Source of the DNA: CAZEAN01 sp964510225 | GTDB lineage: Bacteria; Planctomycetota; Planctomycetia; Isosphaerales; Isosphaeraceae | Direction of reading: 5' to 3' | DNA length: 50,439 nt | Assembly (NCBI GenBank): GCA_964510225.1 | Contig: CAZEAN010000035.1 | Span: 1-50,439 of the forward strand | Part shown: positions 42,988 through 50,439 of the stretch, in pieces | Numbering within the stretch: the first letter of the stretch is position 1 | How the letters are laid out: each line of letters opens with the position of its first letter | Position numbers and translations under genes: made by a program | Notes under the pieces: generated by a model | Databases searched by the model: none | What the model was told of the DNA's origin: nothing | The model's input: only the letters and a program-made list of their open reading frames with translations

Positions 42988-45261
42988 CTACTGAGTACGT
43001 TTGACATGATAGGTCGGAAATGTTCCATGTTTTTTGTCAAGTGCTGTCTTTCCAACATATTCGCAAGTGAATTGGGTGATTGGCTCGGTAGCCACAAGTG
43101 CGGCGAAGGCCTCACTCGCATACACTTGGCCTGGCGGGGTTATCGGCTCGATTCGGGCCGCGTGGCTGACGTGTGTTCCGATACAGTTTGCAAGTTCAGT
43201 GACCGGATCAACGACGAATAAGATAGGCCCCGCGTGTAAGGCAACTCGAAAGCTGAGCGTGTTGGGGAGGCCGATCTCTTCCCAGTTTTTTTCCCGGACC
43301 CGATCGCAGAGATCGAGTGCAAAGAGACCGGCTTCACGTACAGACTCGAGAACCAGAAAAAGTCCATCACCCCACGTATTCTTCTTGATCGGCGGATTAG
43401 GAAGCTTCCTAATCTGATCTGCGACCAGTCCGAGGAAATGTTCCACAAATAACGGCAACTGTGATTCGGTTAGCTTGCTGAATTTCACGACGTCTGCAAA
43501 CAAGATCGCCGCGACCTTGGAGCCACCGCTCTTTCTGGTTTCAAGCACGTTGGGTATTCGATGACTTGTGGAGAATCGCTCGGAGAATTGTTGAGTGCCG
43601 GAAGGGGACAAGGTGGCGGGGTTAATGATCTCAACACTGAATTGCTTTGCTTGCCATCCGGCGACGATATCGGCCGTTCCTCCAGGTCCATCTCCTGGCT
43701 TTCCGTCCCAGACAGCGAGGCGGACAAGTTTCGTTTGCAGTTGATTCGCATCAATCGTTGCAAGGCCATGAAGGTAGTGCGTCGCGAATTCGAAGGAGAT
43801 GCTGCCTCGTTCGAGTCGATGCCTGGAGGCAATGGTGACCTCCGAGCGCGCTAAGACTTGATCGAACCGCTCTCCCCAATGGCCTTCTTCGATAATGTCA
43901 ACACAATCGGCTCGGTATTGATCACAATCGTAGGGCAAGACTACATGAGATTCGCCACCAAGCTCAAGGATCGCTTCGAGGAAGAGCAAGTCTGCGCCAC
44001 AGGCTCCTGCTGCATAGCCGAATCGCGCACCTGACTTGAGCAGTCGATCCTTAATGGCGATTTTGACAGGTTCCTCCAACGCCATCGGGAACCGAGGAAC
44101 CGGGCGACCCGGTTGATCGATCATGTGGCCCGTGATCAGAGCCACACAAGGGATCCTCAGGCAATGATCCAGCCTTGTCGGATCGCCTCCAAGTTCCTCA
44201 AGAAGTAGTCGAGCTTGGCGTCGCGTCGATGAGAGGTCACCGAATCGTTGCTGCTGTTCGGCAATCTTGGATGCCTTGACATACCAATCTTCCGCTTCGC
44301 TTAACTCCCCAAGGATCAGTGACGCTTCCCCAAGAGTTGCTCGAGGCCAATAGGGGTCGTCAATGAACTCGACGTTCTCAAGCTTGGCGTGGCAACGCTC
44401 ACGGATCTCCTTGGCAACATCGCGGGCCCAGTCGAGCTCCCCTCGGAGTACTGCGACCGTTGCGAGATTGATTCCTGGCCAAATCTCACCAGACTGGCGG
44501 TAGGCTTTTTCGTAGTAGCGATGTGCAAACTGCAGGTGGACTTCCGCTTCACTTCGATAGTGTTTTCGCGACTCCAAGGCGAGGTCTTTGTGGGTCCGGG
44601 CAAGGAGGCCGAGTGTCTCAACGTCGGTGACGTCTTCGAGGACGAGCTTCTGGAGGATCTCGTTAGCACGATCGACGACACCCGACCGGGCTAATGCGAG
44701 TGCCTGGAGTTGGCGGAGTCGGGGATCGTCTGGTGCACTCCGGTCGAGTCCCGTCTTCAGCACGTCAAAGGCGAGGATAGGATCACCTCGCTTGAGGAGT
44801 GTTTCACCGAGTCGTAGGTAGTCCTCAGGTGTTGGCTCGGGATCAGGTATCTTCGCGTTTTCGCGCTGCCAAACATGAGGGAGGGAGCTTACCTCCATCC
44901 CTCGTTTGGCGAACACATTGAGCAAGAGACGGAGACTTGCGTGAGACGAGGCGTCGATCTCGTCGGGGAGGTTGATCTTAAACCCAAACCGATAGATCGC
45001 TTCCAGGGTTCCTAGTGCGACCTTTCGGTCATATTCCTTTTCCGTTTCAGGCAACTGACCATAGGGCACCAGGCAAGGATGCTCTTTCTTCGACTCGTCA
45101 CGTACGGGGCCAAGAGTCCACCCCTCGGCAATCCGATGTGCAGCCCAGAGATCGTGCGTGTGCTCTGCGAGTTGCTCAGTAAGGTCACGCAACGACTTGG
45201 GTAACTCGACGTTGTTTGACGGGATTGGCGGAGGGTTGTAGGTCATGGCGATTGTTTCCAT
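42988..45261 (-). CDS. RyR domain - TPR - SLOG-like - class III nucleotidyl cyclase
   Basis: A 757-residue multidomain signalling protein. Residues about 27-97 match the RyR repeat (HDLWAAHRIAEGWTLGPVRD, then HPCLVPYGQLPETEKEYDR). Residues about 145-355 are TPR-like helices. Residues about 370-555 resemble a SLOG/LOG-type nucleotide-binding domain (ALITGHMIDQPGRPVPRFP, GYAAGACGADLLFLEAILELG, VVLPYDCDQY). Residues about 583-756 are a class III cyclase domain with metal Asp590 (FADVVKFS) and Asp632 (NTWGDGLF) and Arg703 (HAARIEP); the preceding transition-state Asn is Ser699. The frame opens at GTG 45264; ATG 45261 or 45246 are likely starts. It lies 4 bases after a GNAT gene. Ligand and product are unknown. 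Confidence 0.82.
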   Translation of the reverse strand: METIAMTYNPPPIPSNNVELPKSLRDLTEQLAEHTHDLWAAHRIAEGWTLGPVRDESKKEHPCLVPYGQLPETEKEYDRKVALGTLEAIYRFGFKINLPDEIDASSHASLRLLLNVFAKRGMEVSSLPHVWQRENAKIPDPEPTPEDYLRLGETLLKRGDPILAFDVLKTGLDRSAPDDPRLRQLQALALARSGVVDRANEILQKLVLEDVTDVETLGLLARTHKDLALESRKHYRSEAEVHLQFAHRYYEKAYRQSGEIWPGINLATVAVLRGELDWARDVAKEIRERCHAKLENVEFIDDPYWPRATLGEASLILGELSEAEDWYVKASKIAEQQQRFGDLSSTRRQARLLLEELGGDPTRLDHCLRIPCVALITGHMIDQPGRPVPRFPMALEEPVKIAIKDRLLKSGARFGYAAGACGADLLFLEAILELGGESHVVLPYDCDQYRADCVDIIEEGHWGERFDQVLARSEVTIASRHRLERGSISFEFATHYLHGLATIDANQLQTKLVRLAVWDGKPGDGPGGTADIVAGWQAKQFSVEIINPATLSPSGTQQFSERFSTSHRIPNVLETRKSGGSKVAAILFADVVKFSKLTESQLPLFVEHFLGLVADQIRKLPNPPIKKNTWGDGLFLVLESVREAGLFALDLCDRVREKNWEEIGLPNTLSFRVALHAGPILFVVDPVTELANCIGTHVSHAARIEPITPPGQVYASEAFAALVATEPITQFTCEYVGKTALDKKHGTFPTYHVKRTQ

Positions 45262-45265
45262 CACA

Positions 45266-45715
45266 TCAATGCGGATCTTGGGTTAGATTGTCCAACACAG
45301 GCTCTTCTGGCGGGATAATCCAACAGGAGTCATGAGGTTGCATCCCGATCTTTGGATAGTAGCCATGTGCATTAGGAGCAGCGATCAAGATTAGTTTGGT
45401 CTGGATCCCGGCAGACTCCCGGGTCTTTTGGATCAAGGTTCGGCCGATTCCTCGGTTCTGGTAATTCCGATCCACGGCAAGATCGGATAAGTAAGTGCAG
45501 AAAGAAAAGTCGGTGAGTGCGCGAGAGACCCCCACAAGGAGTCGTTCGGTATCGGTACGTGCAGTGATCAAGAGAGAGGCATGCTCAAGCATCTTCCGGA
45601 TCGTCTGGGGTTGGTCTACCGGACGTCGAGGGGCGAGCCCAGAGCGCTCCAAGAGATCGATATACTCTTCTTCCGTAACTGCTGGATACCGTTCGATTCG
45701 ATAGATTAAATCCAT
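45266..45715 (-). CDS. GNAT-family N-acetyltransferase
   Basis: A 149-residue acetyl-CoA-dependent transferase. The CoA-binding motif A is DLAVDRNYQNRGIGRTLIQKT (Arg/Gln-x2-Gly-x-Gly pattern in NRGIGRTL), followed by LILIAAPNAHGYYPKIGMQPHD, typical of the small GNAT group acting on small molecules or protein N-termini. It is directly upstream of the RyR-TPR-SLOG-cyclase gene with a gap of about 4 bases, so the two are probably co-expressed; a functional link is inference. Confidence 0.88.
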   Translation of the reverse strand: MDLIYRIERYPAVTEEEYIDLLERSGLAPRRPVDQPQTIRKMLEHASLLITARTDTERLLVGVSRALTDFSFCTYLSDLAVDRNYQNRGIGRTLIQKTRESAGIQTKLILIAAPNAHGYYPKIGMQPHDSCWIIPPEEPVLDNLTQDPH

Positions 45716-45956
45716 CGAGTGTTCATCCTGAGTTTAGTTCTCGATTCAAGAAGCGGATTCACGAAAGACTAATCAGTTAACGGTAATCAGTGGGGATGTC
45801 TCGGGGCAACGACCAACGGTGGCGATTTCGATTCAATGACTCAACTCGCTCGCAGTGTCCGGGTGGCCGGTTGCAGTGGAATCACTACCGTGCTAACGTT
45901 TCTGACCACAATTCCCGACTTCCGAAATTGGTTATTTGGTTTCCTCCTGAGGCTGA

Positions 45957-47159
45957 ATGATGAATCTGAGTGGTCTTTCGGAACAGCTCCTCACATGGCT
46001 CAACGAAACAACCATCTTAGGGATTCCCCTGGGCTCAGTCTGGTTGTGGCTCCTGGTCGCAACCTTTGTGATCGATTCGGTGATCCGGATCGTCCTGGCG
46101 TTCTTGCACCGACATCTCAAGCACAAAGCCGAACTAACCGATCACCCCTACGATGACTATGGTGTTAAGCTCCTCGACCTCACTTGGAAACTGACTCCCC
46201 TGGCGATTGCGGTTTTGTTCTCGATCCAACTCTTCCACCTTGATACTGGAGAAGAAGGGGAGAGGAATATCGGAGGAACCTTACGATCTCTTGCGTTGGT
46301 GTTGCTCTTTCTCCAGGTTGGACGTTGGGGACGTGGTTTCATTGACGTCGCCCTCGAACGTGGTTTCAAGTTTGCGCGATTCGGTGAAACAGCCTCGAAG
46401 ACCGCGTATGGAGTCACTCGATTCTTTGCGATGGCCGCACTCTGGGCGGTGGTCACGATGCTCGTCCTCAGCATCTTGGGGATCCCGGTCACTCCGTTAT
46501 TGGCAAGTGTCGGAGTCGGCGGGATTGCGATCGGATTTGCGCTCCAACAGATCTTGGGGGACATCTTCTGCTCAGTGGCAATTGTGCTCGATCGTCCCTT
46601 TGAAGTCGGCGACTTCATTATTAATGGTGAGCACATGGGTACAGTAGAAAGTATCGGGATTAAGACCACACGGGTCCGAAGTCTTGGTGGTGAGCAGATC
46701 GTGTTCCCGAACTCCGATCTAATTGGCTCACGGGTGCGAAACTACAAGCGGATGGAAGAGCGTCGGGTCTTGTTCCAGTTTGGCGTACTTTACTCCACGA
46801 CGGCCTCGAAACTCGAAGAGATTCCCGAGGTAGTCAAGTCGATTATTGGCGGAGAGAAGCAAACGAGGTTTGACCGCGCCCATTTCGCCAGTTTCGGAGA
46901 TTCATCACTCAACTTTGAAGTGGTTTATTATGTTCTTACTGCTAATTACAATGAATTTATGGATATTCAGCAGCGGATCAACCTGGCACTCGTCCGACGG
47001 TTCGAAACAATGCAGGTCGGTTTTGCATTCCCGACCCGAACTGTCCAACTTGAGGGAACGTCACGCGCGCTCAGAGCCCAAGTTCTTCTGACCGATGGCT
47101 CGACGCCAAAGTACGCGGGTTCAGTACGGTCGCAAACACAACAATCGTCGGAAGGCTAA
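45957..47159 (+). CDS. MscS-family mechanosensitive channel
   Basis: A 400-residue channel that would open under membrane tension to release solutes. Four hydrophobic segments precede the pore helix and beta domain: PVTPLLASVGVGGIAIGFALQ, ILGDIFCSVAIVLDRPFEVGDFI and GTVESIGIKTTRVRS are classic MscS blocks, then VFPNSDLIGSRVRNY. The extra N-terminal helices make it longer than E. coli MscS (about 286 residues). TGAGG precedes ATG 45957/45960. It is divergent from the GNAT gene and followed 63 bases later by the NhaC-type gene. Confidence 0.92.
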   Translation: MMNLSGLSEQLLTWLNETTILGIPLGSVWLWLLVATFVIDSVIRIVLAFLHRHLKHKAELTDHPYDDYGVKLLDLTWKLTPLAIAVLFSIQLFHLDTGEEGERNIGGTLRSLALVLLFLQVGRWGRGFIDVALERGFKFARFGETASKTAYGVTRFFAMAALWAVVTMLVLSILGIPVTPLLASVGVGGIAIGFALQQILGDIFCSVAIVLDRPFEVGDFIINGEHMGTVESIGIKTTRVRSLGGEQIVFPNSDLIGSRVRNYKRMEERRVLFQFGVLYSTTASKLEEIPEVVKSIIGGEKQTRFDRAHFASFGDSSLNFEVVYYVLTANYNEFMDIQQRINLALVRRFETMQVGFAFPTRTVQLEGTSRALRAQVLLTDGSTPKYAGSVRSQTQQSSEG

Positions 47160-47222
47160 GCAACGGCTGGTCAGATCACGCTTGGATTTCCAGTCAATAC
47201 ACCTCCAACTCACTCCGTGTAG

Positions 47223-49142
47223 ATGAGAATCGGCATGGTATTAGTGGTTCAAAAACGAGACCGATTTCGATCGAATCTGTCCTCCCCGTTCTTCATGGGG
47301 ATGATGGTGTTGCTCGTGGTCGGAATCAGTGGCTTGTTGCCGAGAGTGGCGATTGCGAGGCAGGCAGAAGCGGCAACTCTCCGACTTGATCGGGTCTTCA
47401 ACAAGCTCGACGCGATGGACGGCAACACAGATGACGGAATTGATTTGGTCGCCCGTCCAGCTAACCAGATTCCCGACAAAGTCACCAACGGGATAGAACA
47501 ACGGCAACGTGCTAAAGCCGGCCAAAACAACCAAGGGCCAGCCGTGCAGGGTAGTCTGTCCTCTGAGGATTACCGGGGGCTTTTCTTGGACGACATCCAG
47601 CGTTTTGGGGCCGCCTCGCTGCTGCCAGCGGTTGTGGCCTTGGGGCTTGCGTTCTTGACGAAGGATGTACTGCTCTCGCTCTTCGCGGGTGTCGTGAGCG
47701 GTGCTTTCGTTCAGTTCTTCCAAGCGCGGGTGGTGACCGGACTCTGGTTACCGAAGGAACTCGACTTCATTGAGAATTTCTTTTTGAGGGCGTTAGGAAC
47801 TTCAAGCTATGCAACGATCCTTCTCGTCTACCTTTGGTTCCTTGGCGGAATCGTGGGGATCTGGGGGAAGACAGGGGCTGCTAAACATTTTGCCGAAGTC
47901 GTGGGCAAGAAAGTAGTCCGAGGGCCCAACACCGCACGCTTCTTCGCCTGGTTGGTTGGGATCGTCTTTCACCAAGGTGGGACAGTGAGTACGGTTCTCG
48001 CGGGATCGACAGTCCGGCCGGTCTCCGATCGTCACCGAGTCAGTCATGAGGAGCTGTCCTATATCGTCGACTCGACGGCATCACCGGTGGCGACGATCGT
48101 GCCCTTTAATGCCTGGCCTTTTTACATCGGGGGTATTGTTGCTGGCGCAACAGCTCCCGAGATCGGACAGTTCGTTCTCATTGCTGATGAGGCGACTGGT
48201 CGTGATTGGTTTTTCAACTCAATCAAGTTTAACTGCTATGGGATTCTTGCGGTCTTGTTCACCCTGCTGTTCAGCTTTGGGCTGCTCCCGATCGTGGGTA
48301 GCAAGATGCGCAAGGCGATCAAGCGAGCACGCGAAGAAGGGAAGCTTGACGACCATGAGTCAAGTCCGCTGGTCGACCCGAAGGATCTGGAGGGAGATCC
48401 GTCAAAGGAGTACCGCGTTGGCCTCGAGGATTTTGTGGTCCCGCTGGGACTTCTCCTCGTCATTGCGATTGGTCCTCCCTTGGGATACTGGCTCGGCCTC
48501 TTTCCTCAGCGGATTGACCTCATCAAGCAAGCTTTCCTTGCCAGTACGATCGGAGCGATTGTGATCGCGGTCATTAAGGGGATGCCTCTGAAGACCGTGA
48601 TGACTGGATTCCTCGACGGCTGCAAGAGCATGACGATCGGCGCGATCATTCTCGGACTCGCGGTGACTCTCGGGCAAGTCTCAAAGGATCTGAATGCAGC
48701 CGGTTTCATCGTCGGTGTGTTCGGTTCCTGGCTCCCACCGATCCTCCTCCCGGCGTTGTTGACACTATGCTGCATGGTCATCGCATTCGCCGTCGGTTCT
48801 TCCTGGAGCACCTATGCAGTGATCTTCCCGATCGCAGTGCCACTCGCACTGGCGCTCGGGGCAAGAGACCTCGGTGCTGACCCTTCAACAATTGCACAGA
48901 TCGCGGAGAATGGAGGAGCCCAGTGGAGTGCACTCCTCATCTATGTTCAGATCTGTTTTGGAGCCGTAATCGGCGGGGCTGTTTTTGGTGATCAATGCTC
49001 ACCGATTTCTGATACCACAGTGCTCTCAAGCATGTTTACGGGCTGTGATCTCATGGATCATGTCACGACTCAGGCACCGATTGCGCTCATTGCAGCAGGT
49101 CTCGGAGCGATTATCTCCACTCTCTTGGTCTTGATTTTCTAG
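47223..49142 (+). CDS. NhaC-type Na+/H+ antiporter with exported N-terminal extension
   Basis: A 639-residue secondary transporter of the NhaC group. The transporter core starts near residue 130 (GAASLLPAVVALGLAFLTKDVLLSLFAG) and includes FFAWLVGIVFHQGGTVSTVLAG, DSTASPVATIVPFNAWPFYI, GSSWSTYAVIFPIAVP and GAVFGDQCSPISDTTVLSS, all characteristic. Before it stands a hydrophobic segment (MMVLLVVGISGLLPRVAIA) ending like a signal peptide and a hydrophilic region of about 85 residues, unusual for the family. ATG 47223 has no strong ribosome binding site. It follows the MscS gene, so both may act in osmotic or salt balance. Confidence 0.88.
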   Translation: MRIGMVLVVQKRDRFRSNLSSPFFMGMMVLLVVGISGLLPRVAIARQAEAATLRLDRVFNKLDAMDGNTDDGIDLVARPANQIPDKVTNGIEQRQRAKAGQNNQGPAVQGSLSSEDYRGLFLDDIQRFGAASLLPAVVALGLAFLTKDVLLSLFAGVVSGAFVQFFQARVVTGLWLPKELDFIENFFLRALGTSSYATILLVYLWFLGGIVGIWGKTGAAKHFAEVVGKKVVRGPNTARFFAWLVGIVFHQGGTVSTVLAGSTVRPVSDRHRVSHEELSYIVDSTASPVATIVPFNAWPFYIGGIVAGATAPEIGQFVLIADEATGRDWFFNSIKFNCYGILAVLFTLLFSFGLLPIVGSKMRKAIKRAREEGKLDDHESSPLVDPKDLEGDPSKEYRVGLEDFVVPLGLLLVIAIGPPLGYWLGLFPQRIDLIKQAFLASTIGAIVIAVIKGMPLKTVMTGFLDGCKSMTIGAIILGLAVTLGQVSKDLNAAGFIVGVFGSWLPPILLPALLTLCCMVIAFAVGSSWSTYAVIFPIAVPLALALGARDLGADPSTIAQIAENGGAQWSALLIYVQICFGAVIGGAVFGDQCSPISDTTVLSSMFTGCDLMDHVTTQAPIALIAAGLGAIISTLLVLIF

Positions 49143-49196
49143 CGACGTTGCCTGGGGCAGATTCTTCAATGCATAACAGCTCAAATGTGTCACAGT

Positions 49197-49739
49197 TCAA
49201 AGATAGGGACGGAGCCCTTCTTGGAGTCGTGCATCGTTGAGGAGCTTCAGCGCTCTGGGCTCGATCTTGAGAAACTTCACAAGTTGGGTCGTCGAGCAGC
49301 CAAGGATTTGAGCAGCGGCCTTGGCATCGAATTTCGTCGTTTGGAGGATGTCGAGTGCCTCGGCAAGGAGACTGGCGAAATCATGGTGCAGGGGGCTGAC
49401 GATGATCCGCCCTCCCTTAAGTCGTGATCGCCAGAGATCGCTCGGCTCTAGAGAATTCTCCGGCTCGGGCACACAACGGGTTTCGAGTGCGAGGTTGACC
49501 CGGAGCCGCTGCAGCGCGACTGCACGGTTTTCTTGCTGCGACCGGCGTTCGTTTGCCTCTGCGGACACACCCGTCGGTCGATGACTCAGAATTGCGGCGG
49601 TTTCGACCTTATTGCGATGTTGACCTCCCGGTCCCGATCGACGCGCAAAGCGGACCTCACACTCTTCGAGAAGCCGGTCGGGCTCGATCGAGGCGGGGTG
49701 TGGGCGAGAGGATGCAGCAGCCCCTGGCTGATCGCTCAT
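49197..49739 (-). CDS. RF-1 domain (GGQ) protein, peptide chain release factor-like
   Basis: A 180-residue protein carrying the release-factor peptidyl-hydrolase loop ARRSGPGGQHRNKVETA (Gly38-Gly39-Gln40) and the following AILSHRPTGVSAEANERRSQQENR. It lacks the codon-recognition domains of RF1/RF2. The C-terminal 80 residues are a helical region unlike the short basic tail of ArfB, so it belongs to an RF-1-domain group of uncertain role, perhaps ribosome rescue. Its ATG overlaps the stop of the TetR gene by 4 bases. Confidence 0.85.
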   Translation of the reverse strand: MSDQPGAAASSRPHPASIEPDRLLEECEVRFARRSGPGGQHRNKVETAAILSHRPTGVSAEANERRSQQENRAVALQRLRVNLALETRCVPEPENSLEPSDLWRSRLKGGRIIVSPLHHDFASLLAEALDILQTTKFDAKAAAQILGCSTTQLVKFLKIEPRALKLLNDARLQEGLRPYL

Positions 49740-50341
49740 CGGGATGCCTTCGAAGTGGCTTCTTCTGAGACTCGGTATCGTGTATAGATCTGTTTCGTAA
49801 TGGTGTCAAAGTGCTTAATGCCACCTTGAGTCCGAGAGACCAGAAGCGCACCCTCAAGGCTCGCGAACAGGAAAGACGCTTCGGCCTCTGCCGTACCTTG
49901 AAACTCCATGCTGGCTGTCTTCCGCCCGTTGGTGAGCAACTGGCCGAGCCAGTCTTGGTTATCGATGACGAAGCCTCGGACTTCCTCGACCGCATCTTCG
50001 GAGAGCCCGTAGAGGTCAGATGCGAGCATTCCACAGAGGCAGAGTCGGTCACCGGATTCCAGGGTGTTTCGGAAAAGCTTGATATACGCCCGGAGCTGTT
50101 TGAGCGGGTCAAGCCGTGGACGCGCGAGGATCTGTGCTAATTCTTCCGCGAAGCGTTCACGATATCGAGCCATCAGGACTCGGCAGAGGTCATCCTTTGC
50201 GGGGAAGTGGTGGTGGATGCTTGCGGTCCGAATACCGATCTGGAGCGCGAGATCACGGTAGCTGAATGCGTTGTAGCCCCTCGTCTGGACGAGTTCCTGC
50301 GCCGCGTCGAGCAGGTGCTCTCTAGTGTTGGTGCGTCGCAT
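49736..50341 (-). CDS. TetR/AcrR-family transcriptional regulator
   Basis: A 201-residue regulator. The N-terminal helix-turn-helix is typical: RRTNTREHLLDAAQELVQTRGYNAFSYRDLA (read here as TREHLLDAAQEL and YNAFSYRDLALQIGI) followed by SIHHHFPAKDDL. The C-terminal helical part would bind an unknown ligand. AGGAG lies just before the ATG. It overlaps the RF-1-domain gene by 4 bases (ATGA) and has a 7-bp dyad in its leader, so autoregulation is likely. The efflux operon at 25-29 kb is too far away to be assigned as its target. Confidence 0.9.
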   Translation of the reverse strand: MRRTNTREHLLDAAQELVQTRGYNAFSYRDLALQIGIRTASIHHHFPAKDDLCRVLMARYRERFAEELAQILARPRLDPLKQLRAYIKLFRNTLESGDRLCLCGMLASDLYGLSEDAVEEVRGFVIDNQDWLGQLLTNGRKTASMEFQGTAEAEASFLFASLEGALLVSRTQGGIKHFDTITKQIYTRYRVSEEATSKASR

Positions 50342-50355
50342 CTCAACTCCTCTCG

Positions 50356-50375
50356 CCTACCTCGGACCAGGTAGG
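50356..50375 (-). promoter_or_regulatory. Candidate operator dyad upstream of tetR-type gene
   Basis: CCTACCT-CGGACC-AGGTAGG, a 7-bp perfect inverted repeat beginning 15 bases before the TetR-family start codon. On the minus strand a TACAAT (50398-50393) lies about 17 bases upstream of the dyad and could be the -10 box. The placement suits autoregulation. Confidence 0.45.
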
Positions 50376-50439
50376 GGCTTGAGTTCGTGTTAATTGTATG
50401 AATTGAATTGGATTTGATCGGTGCTGTAGGGCCGCTCTA

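Noticed and set aside
1..50439. tRNA, rRNA, integrase or insertion sequence
   Set aside because: I looked for T-loop-like motifs outside genes and for transposase or integrase motifs and found none; TTCGAA-like strings occur only within coding regions or without a cloverleaf context.

Overview
The window looks like a chromosomal piece of a marine planctomycete. The main clues are twin-arginine-exported Gfo/Idh/MocA oxidoreductases, a DUF1501 protein, a secreted iduronate-type sulfatase, a DUF2934-type domain and a DUF3604 protein, all families strongly expanded in Planctomycetes. A proton-pump rhodopsin with its retinal-making genes adds a sunlit aquatic setting. I saw no rRNA, tRNA, CRISPR array, integrase or intact insertion sequence. 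The sequence contains one 100-N assembly gap (22402-22501).

Layout. 1-3.4 kb: surface polysaccharide genes (end of an unidentified gene, GT4 glycosyltransferase, FkbM methyltransferase, second methyltransferase); the two methyltransferases share a C-terminal tail. 3.7-6.5 kb: DedA/VTT membrane protein, a small lipoprotein, a poorly coding stretch, and a secreted Cys/Tyr/Pro repeat protein. 6.5-19.2 kb: catabolic and housekeeping genes (Gfo/Idh/MocA oxidoreductase, glutamine-dependent NAD synthetase, sulfatase, methionyl-tRNA synthetase, small RHH-like protein, VOC protein, second Gfo/Idh/MocA, DUF2934/zinc-knuckle protein, DUF1501 protein). 19.5-23.6 kb: a compact two-gene operon of NTPases, the second ending in near-identical TPR repeats in which the assembly broke. 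23.6-29.5 kb: RND efflux adaptor, RND pump and APC permease in one operon. 30.1-32 kb: secreted DUF3604 protein.

32.1-41 kb is the phototrophy and envelope-lipid region. On the minus strand blh (beta-carotene cleavage) and a crtY-type lycopene cyclase overlap by 4 bp; they are followed on the same strand by an SGNH-type protein, a stand-alone amino-acid adenylation domain, an LpxL-type acyltransferase and a small exported protein. Divergent from blh is a xanthorhodopsin/Gloeobacter-rhodopsin-like proton pump. Lycopene would be cyclised by CrtY, the beta-carotene cleaved by Blh to retinal, and retinal bound by the Lys of the rhodopsin. The earlier carotenoid genes (crtE, crtB, crtI) are not in the window.

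41-50.4 kb: ArnT/PMT-like glycosyltransferase, a RyR-TPR-SLOG-nucleotidyl cyclase protein next to a GNAT acetyltransferase, an MscS channel, an NhaC-type antiporter with an unusual N-terminal extension, an RF-1-domain (GGQ) protein and a TetR regulator overlapping it by 4 bp. The two best candidates for little-described biology are the RyR-TPR-SLOG-cyclase and the paired NTPase operon. The rhodopsin is notable because it is close to the antenna-binding clade but appears to have a Trp where the antenna-binding Gly should be.
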